Source: Endotrypanum monterogeii
Lineage: Eukaryota; Euglenozoa; Kinetoplastea; Trypanosomatida; Trypanosomatidae
Direction of reading: 5' to 3'
DNA: 33,478 nucleotides
Assembly (NCBI GenBank): GCA_000333855.2
Contig: CM007322.1
Span: 48,299 to 81,776, forward strand
Shown: in pieces, positions 19,801 through 27,934 of the stretch
Numbering within the stretch: the first letter of the stretch is position 1
Layout of the letters: every line of letters starts with the position of its first letter
The notes under the pieces: generated by a model
Told to the model about the DNA's origin: nothing
The model's database searches: none
Seen by the model: the letters and a program-made list of their open reading frames with translations, nothing else
Position numbers and translations under genes: made by a program

Positions 19801-19970
19801 TCTAGGACATGGGTAGTTGTGTCAGTCTGATTTTTCACTGGTGTACTTGCGTGCGCAAGGACGGCAGTGCGCATAAAAATAGAGCGAACCGGGTGCACGA
19901 AGCAGCGACATCGGCTGCTCGAGGTGCAGGACCTCACAAAAAGACGCAGAGAGCTTTGAACGGGCAGCAT
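16878..19970 (-). CDS. KREPA1: Mitochondrial RNA-editing complex protein KREPA1 (MP81-like)
   Basis: A 1030-residue protein of the kinetoplastid editosome. In T. brucei KREPA1 organises the U-insertion subcomplex with terminal uridylyltransferase KRET2 and ligase KREL2. The N terminus is Arg/Ser-rich with no acidic residues for about 40 residues, like a mitochondrial import signal. A C2H2 finger is at C270, C273, H286 and H291. A second CPLC pair (C622, C625) has its H-x4-H partner only at H744 and H749, so this finger is split by 118 Ser/Gly/Ala-rich residues. The last 140 residues (about 892-1030) form the OB fold typical of KREPA proteins, starting VNTVLIGAVRDVQEG and including VFVTGSLRMN. 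A Glu/Gly loop lies inside it. The long linkers make it bigger than T. brucei MP81. The ATG at 19970 is preceded in frame only by a GTG. The identification rests on layout and motifs. Confidence 0.82.
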   Translation of the reverse strand: MLPVQSSLRLFVRSCTSSSRCRCFVHPVRSIFMRTAVLAHASTPVKNQTDTTTHVLDGSGGCGPGVSCSNDTAAERRLQLPLSHDTNASVCYYDTFILSNFDLHLVLLEEAHHKHGVWLNVPPQLAPRIPNVGPPAVPDPIYPDAQRVRLDAMTAAMTAVRSRNHGATAGSDNGAELIRDSSCLAYSPTHGPPPFSTTGTRALWFPEMGPKVPSMAGVSPATSSSPLLSRTAVGTSVPTTQGLATACTTKNEVHHIAIRKPVDESMTCHCSECGRAFRRRHIAEQHVQLRHGQKEGSCSVTQPMVLDGPGPGEIIGYEDRVVSVATSAIAATRPTPTHEGHSLPVDAAAGATGKDVVSEAATSKDVAGTPSAGKSSTFVLSASYHATPRVELPEDSLIDLLLDEVWDDVALARDDIEKPSDLPTTRADIRKHTKRGYDTCQGRFFIPSVLFVEGKADNRDEMDAAAGRPAARATPEGAAPGIKRWSLAASSQPSSASISRLLLTQRRNADGTLGAGRDGAGGIGGGALGTAPTAQELSIAELSRHYPNPFGDSPNATLVESEKEPINPFVDLEGQAAAAAKRSAASAESSAPGGGAASEAAPVEVSEGDGWLSRWTARPYACPLCQRRALPDLTRVMASFLPSSLATGRDSRSSAAASAMPTAGIFSSSMGTRSHPGSGGNQAAVASVGTVVSAAADVSTPNSEGGATRLGSAGTQTLVEDVVACSWYNERVPRFRLLDSLEDHLESEHPGHSSWCGKAAVLCDDGCDSNSSSGGGGGGGRDVSKAEVLSDEDWRRLYNIARHRPLLVRAELLAVQQAYRITFPQQCRASSNAVTPAKDGAPSCANEVCSDTALGCVEGAAACNPTSGTAESSSGESSASASATDVPQVHVRSAVNTVLIGAVRDVQEGFIGATRILQYVLAVRNTSTESVGVTCAGATRRNVKADTEEGEEEGEGRGVADSEEDLIVVRCIGDLVPVAMLKQQVRLGSTVFVTGSLRMNRNVDTVSRRSHAYPYVQVVPPLGCVRVLGA

Positions 19971-20002
19971 CACCTACTTTGCGTGTATATGTATATACAT
20001 AC

Positions 20003-20037
20003 ATATATTTATTTATTTATTTATTTATTTATATATA
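20003..20037. repeat. (TTTA)n/(TA)n run upstream of KREPA1
   Basis: About six TTTA units followed by TA units, beginning some 35 bases upstream of the KREPA1 ATG. Confidence 0.85.
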
Positions 20038-20390
20038 TGTGCGTGTGTGTGTGTGCAGAAGATGGGAGTGGGAATGGGAATGGGAGAGGAAGAGAGGAGC
20101 AGAGATGCATCCGAAGAGTTGTGAGCGCAACAGATACATCTGATGCATATTACCTTGGTGTCTATAGTTGAGTTTTGATTGCTTTTTTTTCTTTTTTTTG
20201 TCATTTTATCGTTCTTCTGCTCCTTTTGTTTGTTAAATAAATAATTAAAAAAAAAGATAGATGTGTACTTTTATTTATACAGAGAAACGAAAGTGGGGGA
20301 AAAGTGTGCAGCGAAGTCCACGAGAAGGCACCGCTCGCCCCATCCCAGTTACACAGCGCCCTCCGCTTTATCTCCCCCCTCCCCCTCCCA

Positions 20391-20430
<40 letters not shown>

Positions 20431-20518
20431 ATAACAGGTGAAGGAAAAGGAAAAAATGGTTTTTGTTTAATAGCATAACCTATGCACAGCTGAGATGCAT
20501 GTAGCCCATTCTTGATTG

Positions 20519-20520
<2 letters not shown>

Positions 20521-20557
<37 letters not shown>

Positions 20558-20576
20558 CTGTGTGTGTGTGTGTGTT
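20521..20576. repeat. Compound (TG)n run
   Basis: TG alternation of about 36 bases, an AGC interruption, and a further TG run, in the 3' part of the spacer. Confidence 0.9.
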
Positions 20577-20998
20577 TGAGAGAGAGTGAGAGTGTTTTCT
20601 TTTGGGGGGAGACGAATGGAGGCAAAAAAAAAAAAAAACGAGGCGAAGCGTTTCACAGCTAAAACGAGCCTCAATTCAACGAATTCGAAAACACGAAAAA
20701 AAAGATCAAAAAAAAAAAATTTTGGCCACCCGTACCGGTCATCTCTCCACCGTCGGTGAAGAGGGAGAAGAAGACGAAGTGAATGGGAAGACAGAGAACA
20801 AAAACGTATATATGCATATATATATATATATATATATACAGATGTATGCACACAGAAATATCTCCTTCTTTTTGTGCATGTATGTGTGTGTGGTGGGGGG
20901 TGGGGGGGGTGGGGGGGGGGACACAAGAACGACGACGCCACCGCGAGACGACGACGGCGTCCTCCTGTCGGCCGTCTCCGCCGACGGACGGTCGGACG

Positions 20999-21018
20999 NN
21001 NNNNNNNNNNNNNNNNNN
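20999..21018. other. Assembly gap (20 N)
   Basis: Twenty consecutive N's. Both flanks contain a TG run, a long G run and then ACAAGAAC (20884-20930 on the left, 21061-21113 on the right). The gap may therefore separate two partial copies of one locus. Confidence 0.98.
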
Positions 21019-21150
21019 TAGTAGTAACACACTACGTAATTACTTCTCGTTTCGTTTCGTTGTGTGTGTGTGTGTGTGTGTGTGGGGGGGGGGGGGGGGA
21101 GGGTCACAAGAACAGAGCCACGCAGCAGAGGGCTCCCTATGCGGCTGTCC

Positions 21151-24100
21151 TCAGCCAGGGGCCTTGGGAACAGCGGTTCCGTGGGCCACAGCATCTCTAG
21201 AAATCCTGCAGCCATCGCTGCCGTTGTGATGCACCGTACCTGGGGTGGACGGCCGCATCGGCGATGATGGCGGTTTTGAGATTTTCCGGCACACACGCAC
21301 CGTCGACGCAGAATTTGTCGCACCAACAAATTCCGTGTCCATCGTGTAGAGATCGACTCGACTGTTCGGCTCCGTCGGCAAGGGTGGGCGTGATACGTGC
21401 ACCTTGCTGGAATCCTGTGATTCCTTGGTGTTGCCCATGCTAGACGGCGTTGCGATATCTATCACGTACGCGTTTGGGGCCTGCGCGATCAGCGACGGCA
21501 GAGGCCTTTGTGCCCCCTCACCCTCGACGTCACTCCACAGCCTACCCGGCACCCAAGACGCCGCAACGTTCAGTGGCGCGCAGGTCATTTGTTGTATCCG
21601 CAGACCACGCAGAAGGGTTGAATAAATGAGCAGCAGCAGCACCACATAGAGGTAGGCGGCGAGGATGTCTGGGATGGCGTGCGGGTACACAGTGACTATG
21701 GGTAGGGCAATAAAGGATCCAATGCCCAGAACCATGTGCATGCGCCACTCGACCCGGCAGGCCCGCGTGGACTCCGAGATCTGCTGCAGATGAGACGGCA
21801 TCTGCGGCGCAACCATTCGGAAATAGTAGAGAAACTCGTGCACGTTGACGATGCCAGCGAACTTGTGACTGCTGATCACCGGCATCTTGCGCTCCGACGC
21901 AGGGATCTCCCAGGAGAAGTCCATAACGGGCTCGCGAGACCAGATGCTGCGGTACCCGTACAGAGCAGCAAATCTGACGCTACTTAGGTCTGTCGAGGTC
22001 ACGACAAGCTCAACTAGACCCTCACACACCGTGATAAGCCGCTCGTTTGTCAACACGTAGAGCCGCCCGCAGCTCCGAATGACGACGATCAGCAGCACAG
22101 CGAAACCAACCATGACAACCAACCCACACGCCGCCACTGCCGTGGAGCCGATCAGTCTCACAATGGCGTAACTCCTGTCAGTCACCGAGGATAACAGCAG
22201 CATCCAAATACCGAACAGGAAGCCCGCGAGCAGCCCCACCAGAAGCCACTCATTGTCGCGGAGGACGCCGCGTATTTGTGGCTTGGAGCACCACGTGATG
22301 AACTCCCCTGTAGACAGGGTGACCTTAAGCGCCTTGCGATACTGTACCGGGAGAAAGTCCGAGTGTAACAGCTGTGCCGTCTCGCCACGCTTCTGCCGCA
22401 CCACGCGCTCCGGCAGCTCGGATACGACCGGCCCCGGCACGGCTGTGGGCGAGCTTGACGCCGCCGTCGGAGCTGCGGATGTCACCGGTGCAGCCGAGGC
22501 GGTCGGGGTAGCCGGTAGGAATGTACACATGGTCCGTCCATCCATACTGTCGCCCTCCCGCACCTCTGTGGCCGGGGGAGCCAAGGGCGACAGTATAGGG
22601 TGAACCGATGCACGCGGTGCTAGATGCGTCGTCTGCAACGGAAGAGACGCGTGCGACGATGCGGCGGCAGTGGAAACGCTATTCGACGCCGTGCCTACAC
22701 GGGCAGTCGTGTTGCCCTGGATAAGGGTTTGATGCGCAGCCGCAGCACCCGAAATGGTTTGACGATAGTCGGCGATGAGGGGCACTGACACGGTCACATC
22801 GTGAGTGTTCATCCCTGTGGTCGTGGCCTCCGGAGCCCCACGCTTCTCTTCTGCGCCTCCGAGTGCTGCAGCAGCAGCAACAACAACAGTCTTCGGCACG
22901 CGCATCGACTCGAGCTGGGAATGGTATAGCCTCAAATCTGGGATCTGGTCGAGCAGCGACTGACCACGCAGCCGGAACGCCAGCTGCATGTACGTGGTGC
23001 TGGCCATGTTCCGCTGCGCATCGTTCAGCAGCCTCAGCTTCGCTTCATGTACCTGTTGCAACGGAGACGTGCTGGCAGTCACCGACGGCGACGGTGCGGT
23101 GCAACGCGGGGAATGCAGCGCAGGCGAAGCCACCCTTACGGCTTCCTTCTCCCTCGTGCTATCGGCGGCGGGGCAGAAGAGCGGCACACGGCGGTGGTTA
23201 CGCACCACACACAGAATGAAACCGGCCAGCGTAAGGTACGCCACAACGAGGACTTCGCCGAAGTAAGCGTCGGAGAACCACGGCTTCAGCGAAACCGCAA
23301 ACGAGAGAACAACAACGATGAGCGAGCTGAGCAGGGCAAGGGAAAAGGGCACAAAGGCAAAACGAGCGACATTGCACCAGAAACAAACGTCCCCCGGCCC
23401 AAGTCGTACGGGTTGGCTGCACTTGCAGATGGGACAGTGACCGCTCACCGCTGCCGGCGTCATCCTCGACGCTCCGCTGAGGGGGATAGCGCTGTCGGGG
23501 GGATCAGCGGTGCGCCCCGACTGCGGCGCAGCAGGACTTGGTGATGCTCTGTCGTCCTCCCCGCACGCACCCCCACCAACACCATTTGCCCGGTCACCAC
23601 CATCACGCTCCCCGAAGCTCTCGGTGATGCTGTCGTGGTTGCGAAAGGAGACACCTCTGCTGTCCTGTAGGCTCTGCATTTCGGACACCAGTGGGAGGTA
23701 TGGCGTCGCAGCCGTGATGTGGAGGACACGGTCCCCCCTGCCGGCGCCGTCATCACACGCCGAGTCCGGAGGAAGCCTTTGCCGACCAGCGAGGAGGTCC
23801 GACAGAAAGGGCTCATATCTCCACGGCAGCTGACGTATGGTTTGCATCCACAAGTATAAAAACATCGAGAGAACAAACAAAATACATCCGAAGACGAGCG
23901 CAATGATGGAAGGCACACGGCAGATGTATATATTATTGGTTGTCCGTGAGGCGGCACAGAACATATCTGGGCATACTGGATTGAACTCGCGCTCACGGAA
24001 ATCTTCACAAAACGCCTTGCGGAACGCGGCGATCTCTGCGGGAGTGTGCTCTATCACCTCCGCATCCTTCAAGTAGACGCTACTGCTGGGAAACGAGGAG

Positions 24101-24324
24101 CGATAATAAGAAAGCACCGTGCTGTTCACCTCCTTGCACGTCTTCGTGCTCTCACACCAGCCACACATCAGCGGCGGCGGCATGAGTCCATCGGTTTGAT
24201 CGAAAACGCATTCACTGCAGCGGCCGATGGTCGAACAGACGTTGAAGGCGCGTACAGATGAAGCGAAGCCGCCCAATACGATCAGCGCTACGCAAGCTGC
24301 CATCAACACCAACCGCCGCAACAT
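21151..24324 (-). CDS. Multi-pass membrane protein with Cys-rich luminal head and PH-like region; family not recognised
   Basis: A 1057-residue protein that I cannot name. Residues 1-26 form a clear signal peptide. A Cys-rich stretch at 30-63 (CSTIGRCSEC...CGWCESTKTC) resembles a PSI/plexin-type fold, with further Cys at 106-135. TM1 spans about 138-160. A CPIC...CFWC pair at 297-317 looks like a zinc ribbon just before TM2 (323-345) and TM3 (356-374). A 300-residue Ala/Ser/Thr loop follows, then two strong TM segments (about 692-713 and 722-750). Next is a segment beginning LYVLTNERLI whose pattern recalls bacterial-type PH domains of membrane proteins. Two more TM helices lie near 860-905, followed by a polar tail. 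A role at the endomembrane or cell surface is inferred. The ATG at 24324 is the first after the predicted acceptor; upstream frame extension runs through TA/CA repeats without an ATG. Confidence 0.85.
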   Translation of the reverse strand: MLRRLVLMAACVALIVLGGFASSVRAFNVCSTIGRCSECVFDQTDGLMPPPLMCGWCESTKTCKEVNSTVLSYYRSSFPSSSVYLKDAEVIEHTPAEIAAFRKAFCEDFREREFNPVCPDMFCAASRTTNNIYICRVPSIIALVFGCILFVLSMFLYLWMQTIRQLPWRYEPFLSDLLAGRQRLPPDSACDDGAGRGDRVLHITAATPYLPLVSEMQSLQDSRGVSFRNHDSITESFGERDGGDRANGVGGGACGEDDRASPSPAAPQSGRTADPPDSAIPLSGASRMTPAAVSGHCPICKCSQPVRLGPGDVCFWCNVARFAFVPFSLALLSSLIVVVLSFAVSLKPWFSDAYFGEVLVVAYLTLAGFILCVVRNHRRVPLFCPAADSTREKEAVRVASPALHSPRCTAPSPSVTASTSPLQQVHEAKLRLLNDAQRNMASTTYMQLAFRLRGQSLLDQIPDLRLYHSQLESMRVPKTVVVAAAAALGGAEEKRGAPEATTTGMNTHDVTVSVPLIADYRQTISGAAAAHQTLIQGNTTARVGTASNSVSTAAASSHASLPLQTTHLAPRASVHPILSPLAPPATEVREGDSMDGRTMCTFLPATPTASAAPVTSAAPTAASSSPTAVPGPVVSELPERVVRQKRGETAQLLHSDFLPVQYRKALKVTLSTGEFITWCSKPQIRGVLRDNEWLLVGLLAGFLFGIWMLLLSSVTDRSYAIVRLIGSTAVAACGLVVMVGFAVLLIVVIRSCGRLYVLTNERLITVCEGLVELVVTSTDLSSVRFAALYGYRSIWSREPVMDFSWEIPASERKMPVISSHKFAGIVNVHEFLYYFRMVAPQMPSHLQQISESTRACRVEWRMHMVLGIGSFIALPIVTVYPHAIPDILAAYLYVVLLLLIYSTLLRGLRIQQMTCAPLNVAASWVPGRLWSDVEGEGAQRPLPSLIAQAPNAYVIDIATPSSMGNTKESQDSSKVHVSRPPLPTEPNSRVDLYTMDTEFVGATNSASTVRVCRKISKPPSSPMRPSTPGTVHHNGSDGCRISRDAVAHGTAVPKAPG

Positions 24325-24340
24325 ATTGGAGCAACAGCAA

Positions 24341-24363
24341 TATATATAATAATAATAATAATA

Positions 24364-24406
<43 letters not shown>

Positions 24407-24408
24407 CG
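24341..24408. repeat. (TAA)n/(TA)n/(TG)n compound repeat in the membrane-protein leader
   Basis: TAA units, then TA from about 24364 to 24389, then TG to 24408. The repeat begins 17 bases upstream of the ATG and lies inside the predicted mature 5' UTR. Confidence 0.9.
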
Positions 24409-24510
24409 TCTCTTATAAGAATAAACAGCCCAGAGCGGCAACGTGTGGTGTGATGTGGCGCAGCAACACGCACGAACGAGTATTACTTTTGTACGCAGCT
24501 CTCAGCAGAT

Positions 24511-24557
24511 CTGCAGAGATAAGTTGCCGGATGGAGAAAGAGGAAGGGGGAGGGAAG

Positions 24558-24558
<1 letters not shown>
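24511..24558 (-). promoter_or_regulatory. Predicted spliced-leader acceptor for the multi-pass membrane protein
   Basis: The coding strand carries a strong C/T tract (plus-strand purines 24530-24557), then CAACTTATCTCTGCAG, with the AG at plus 24512-24511. The leader of about 186 nt contains the TA/CA repeat and no ATG before 24324, which supports that start. Confidence 0.55.

Positions 24559-24599
<41 letters not shown>
24559..24599. repeat. (CA)n run
   Basis: About twenty uninterrupted CA units directly upstream (in transcription order) of the pyrimidine tract used to predict the multi-pass protein's splice acceptor. Confidence 0.95.
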
Positions 24600-24601
<2 letters not shown>

Positions 24602-25637
24602 TTTTTTGTTCCTTGTGGCGGTTTCTCAGGAGAGAAGAAGGCAGAAGGTTGTTGTTGTTGTTTTTTTTGCCGACGTCAGGGTTCCACAACACCGCCTCTA
24701 TCACCGTCACCTCGCCTCCCTCCTCTCGTCGTGTGAAATCAATCTCGATTATTCCCTATAGCTGTGACGCTGTATGTATACATGTATAGATATCAAAATA
24801 TGTTTCTTATCTCCCCCCTCCCTGCATGTGTGTTCGTGGATGTCTCCCTCCCACCGCAACTTAAAGGGGGGGGTGCGTGAGCTATTCACTGAGTGAGTGA
24901 GAAGAGACGAGAAGTGAAGCTGCACGATCGATAAATCAGACGCAGCTGAGGGAGAGAGGGAGAGAGGGATCAGCATGTCTGCATGGGCGCGTGAGAGTTT
25001 TATTTTTTGACAAAGAGGGAAGGAAGGAAGAAAGGGAGGTGAGGAGGTATTCCGGCAGGTCTGACGCGTGATGATACCGCGTAGGATCCTCTACTCTCTC
25101 CCTCCCCACCCCACCCGACCCCTTGCAGGACTGGGCGAAATAAAATAGAAACTTATCCTGCCGCAGCTGCGGGCCGTGTGGGTAACTGTGACCCGCTGTC
25201 CGAGGGTGCTTTTAATGGTGTATGCAGAACCTAGATCATCCGATAGAGAGAGAGAGAGAGAGAGAGACAAAAAAAAAAATTACCAATGCGCATTTGAATC
25301 AACGAAATAAATAAATAAATATATATATATATATATATATAATGGGGTGGGAGAGAAGGGAAAGCAGAAGGAAGGGGGGGGGGAGGGGAGGGATCCATGG
25401 AAGCACCATGACCGCCCATGTGCTGTAAGCGCTGCACACGTATCATCAAAACAACATCAAAATGAAATATAAACAACAACAAAAAAAAAAAGACGACAAG
25501 GCGGAGGCAAAGAAGGACGAGGATGAGGACGTACCCCTTACAACACCACGTAAGATGGAAGCAATCAAAACGATGTGGCACGGTGAGTAATGGCTTGCAC
25601 TTGTTGATGAGGAGGGGGGGGGGAAAGGACGATGTAC

Positions 25638-25639
25638 AT

Positions 25640-25683
<44 letters not shown>

Positions 25684-25684
25684 T
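25638..25684. repeat. (CA)n/(TA)n compound run
   Basis: CA units to about 25658 followed by TA units to 25684, in the 3' flank of the membrane-anchored hypothetical gene. Confidence 0.9.
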
Positions 25685-25959
25685 TTGTTTTTTTGAGGGG
25701 AAGGGAAGAGGAGATAGGGAGAGGTGAGGCAAGGCGCGGGGGACTGAGAAGAAGTGTTTCACCTCGCACCGATCCACACATGAATACATCACCAAAACAA
25801 TTTCAGGGAGATTGGAAAAATTGTACGACGGGGTGCCTCTGTCGATTCACCTGCAGTTCCCTGACGCCGTGGCAGGGACCCCCATCCATCTGTCCATACA
25901 TGACGCTCCCCCTTCCTTCCCTCCCTCCCTTTCAGTGTGCCACTCCCCCCCCCCAACGG

Positions 25960-27324
25960 TCAGCGTAGCCAGCGCCCTAAAAGCTTCCGCTCTGTATCCT
26001 TTTCTTTTTTTCGACGACGGAAAAGCTGGTATAGGTATTTGAGCGCTGAGCCACAGAGAATGATGAGCATCGCCATGACGCCCAACACTCCTGGACTCAA
26101 GATGATGCTCCCTACACCGGCGACCTTCCTGTCGTAGGTGCCCTGCACCATCTGCACGAGGGCGAGGGGGTATGACCTCTTGCCGTCAGGGGTTGTGACA
26201 TCTGGCAGGCTTGCACTGCTGCCCGGTGGCAAAATGATCGAAGCCTCAGACGTCCACAAAACAGAGCAGTAGTCTTCACTAACCCTCGCAGAGTCCGACA
26301 GTGTCCATGCCGTGCTGCGAGCACGACTTTGTGGTGCCTCCGCGGTTGGCGTGCTCGACCTGCCGAGATCCTCGCTAGTGCCACCTACACCTCGCGATGC
26401 AGGGTGTGTGTACGCGGAGGAATCTCTCGGGAAGGACTCAGGCAGACGTATGCGCAGCATACTCAACAGATCGTCGAGCGTCACATGGGCAAACACAGGC
26501 ACATCGTACCTGTAGGAGCTCAGGTAATGCTGGTGCGTCAGCCCCATCAGCAGGTTCCGCTGCACAGAAGGAAACGCCTTCTCCTTCGGCAGCCTCCACA
26601 CAAAAGGATCAGTGGACCACTGCACTCTCAAACCTTCAGCAGCACCCGCAGGTCCCGCCAACCTCAGCTCGTCGGTTACCTCGCGAGCTCTAGGTATCCG
26701 CTGTCGGATGTCGACGCCTGGACTTGGAGCATCAAGAAGCGCTTGCCTCCGCCCATGTGGCAATGCTGCGCTGCTGCACGCCCTCGAGGACATCACGGTC
26801 CTCTCGGTTTTACCCATCACATGAACGAGGCGACGAGCAGTACTAGAAAAAAGAATATCACCGCTCGCCATGGCGGCATCGCCCGCAAGCAACGGCACCT
26901 GCGCCGTCTTCACCGACTCCCAGATAGACAGCCTCACCTCAAATGCAACCCCCAACAACTCCCTGCGACCGAGAAAATACTTTTGTACGTTGGTGATCGT
27001 GATGCTCTCCGCGCACACGCATGGCGAAACGCTTGATAACGCAGCAGAGGACGTGTTCCCCGTCTCCAGCGGCGAGGACGTCGCAGCCCGGTTCTCGCCG
27101 CGCTGAGTCTCATGGATGCGGAGGGCGGAGGCCTCCCTATTGCAGCACAAAGGCCAGTAACTATTCTTCTCGATCATCATCGCGATATCTGTGCGCAGTG
27201 TGTTCATAAGTATCTCCTCGTACGGCCTCTTTGGGGCCACTGTGTAATACTCAAAAGCTCTGCTCTCCAAAACTGTTGTGTACACACACAACACGTCAGT
27301 CGCCCCGGCGGAGAATACGGGCAT
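25960..27324 (-). CDS. Hypothetical protein with a single C-terminal transmembrane anchor
   Basis: A 454-residue protein that I cannot assign. One hydrophobic segment at about 410-434 is followed by a strongly basic tail (RRRKKEKD), so the bulk would face the lumen or outside if the N terminus is translocated, and the cytosol if it is tail-anchored. The N terminus (MPVFSAGATDVLCVYTTVLE) is only mildly hydrophobic, with no clear signal peptide. Ordered beta-rich blocks (YEEILMNTLRTDIAMMI; GVAFEVRLSIWESV; YRYDVPVFAHVTLDDLLSML) alternate with Ser/Thr-rich loops. The block layout, an RNLLMGLTHQHYL segment and the C-terminal anchor weakly recall PIG-X/PBN1, the accessory subunit of GPI mannosyltransferase I, but this is only a suggestion. 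A textbook pyrimidine tract and AG leave a leader of only about 25 nt before the ATG at 27324. Confidence 0.8.
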   Translation of the reverse strand: MPVFSAGATDVLCVYTTVLESRAFEYYTVAPKRPYEEILMNTLRTDIAMMIEKNSYWPLCCNREASALRIHETQRGENRAATSSPLETGNTSSAALSSVSPCVCAESITITNVQKYFLGRRELLGVAFEVRLSIWESVKTAQVPLLAGDAAMASGDILFSSTARRLVHVMGKTERTVMSSRACSSAALPHGRRQALLDAPSPGVDIRQRIPRAREVTDELRLAGPAGAAEGLRVQWSTDPFVWRLPKEKAFPSVQRNLLMGLTHQHYLSSYRYDVPVFAHVTLDDLLSMLRIRLPESFPRDSSAYTHPASRGVGGTSEDLGRSSTPTAEAPQSRARSTAWTLSDSARVSEDYCSVLWTSEASIILPPGSSASLPDVTTPDGKRSYPLALVQMVQGTYDRKVAGVGSIILSPGVLGVMAMLIILCGSALKYLYQLFRRRKKEKDTERKLLGRWLR

Positions 27325-27349
27325 GACGATGTCTGTGTGGTGGAGGACG

Positions 27350-27388
27350 CTGGTGAAGAAAGGGAGAGGGAGAACGGAGAGACAAAAA
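27350..27388 (-). promoter_or_regulatory. Predicted spliced-leader acceptor for the membrane-anchored hypothetical
   Basis: The coding strand reads T8 and then an almost pure C/T run ending in TTTCTTCACCAG, with the AG at plus 27351-27350. This is the cleanest acceptor in the window and gives a leader of about 25 nt to the ATG at 27324. The CA/TA repeat at 27404-27435 lies upstream of it and would be removed. Confidence 0.65.
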
Positions 27389-27402
27389 AAATATTAAATG
27401 TT

Positions 27403-27403
27403 A

Positions 27404-27435
<32 letters not shown>

Positions 27436-27474
27436 TTATATTTATTTATTTATGTGTATGTGTGTGTGTGTGTG
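27403..27474. repeat. Compound CA/TA/TTTA/TG repeat
   Basis: CA (27403-27415), TA (27415-27435), TTTA units (27435-27453) and TG (27456-27474) in direct succession, upstream of the predicted acceptor of the membrane-anchored hypothetical gene. Confidence 0.85.
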
Positions 27475-27934
27475 CATCGAGGAACGAGGGGGGGGGGGGC
27501 AGAAGGAGGAGGAGTGGGAAGAGGAGGTCCTTGCATGAGGCGCACCCGTGCGTGGAATGGAGAGCAAGTGCGAAAGACAAGGTTGTGATAGATGACACTG
27601 TTGACGCTTGTGACGCTGTGAGGCAAGAAATATGACATAGAGGATAGCGGGGGGGGGAGGGGGGCCAACAACCGCCCCTTCCAGATAAAGCGACATCAGA
27701 CACAACATACACACACACACACTCGCGCCCGATACTGAGCACGTACTCTCGAGTGCACAGAAGAAGAAAAACATAAATGGTCTCTTATGATACCTTCTTT
27801 TCACTACGGCCGCCGCTGTGCTTCGAATGGCCATCCAAGCAAAAACAAAAAAAAAACTGAAACGTGTTGGTGCTGCTGCACGGAAGGAGGAGGGAAGGGT
27901 TCGTGTATAAGTGCCAGCTGCCTGCTGTCGGCAG

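Larger units (their letters stand above)
19971..21150. other. Spacer between the multi-pass membrane protein and KREPA1, with assembly gap
   Basis: No supported gene. It contains (TTTA)n/TA at about 20005-20037 and C/T-rich coding-strand sequence at plus 20058-20110 that could be the KREPA1 splice tract. It also has GA/CA repeats (20390-20430), a long TG compound repeat (20521-20576), TA at 20815-20838, two TG-poly(G) blocks, and 20 N's at 20999-21018. ATGs occur between the pyrimidine tract and the KREPA1 start, so the acceptor is probably the AG at 19978-19977 or 19975-19974, only a few bases from the start. Confidence 0.6.
24325..25959. other. Spacer between the membrane-anchored hypothetical and the multi-pass protein
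   Basis: No supported gene. It contains the compound leader repeat, (CA)n at 24559-24599, (TTG)n with T8 at 24649-24668, GA runs at 24950-24968 and 25243-25267, a TA run at 25320-25341, G9/G10 runs, a CA/TA run at 25638-25684, and a CT/C-rich stretch before 25960. Short open frames correspond to these repeats. Confidence 0.65.
27325..27934. other. Spacer between the rhomboid and the membrane-anchored hypothetical
   Basis: No supported gene. It contains the acceptor, a (CA)n/(TA)n/(TTTA)n/(TG)n block at 27403-27474, G10-G14 runs (27489-27500, 27649-27664), a short CA run at about 27709-27722 and A9 at 27848-27857. It carries the 3' UTR of the rhomboid gene. Confidence 0.65.

Noticed and set aside
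25130..25215. Possible small structured RNA around a CCGCAGCTGCGG palindrome
   Set aside because: I could not find a consistent fold or tRNA/snoRNA boxes; a 12-base palindrome alone is not enough.
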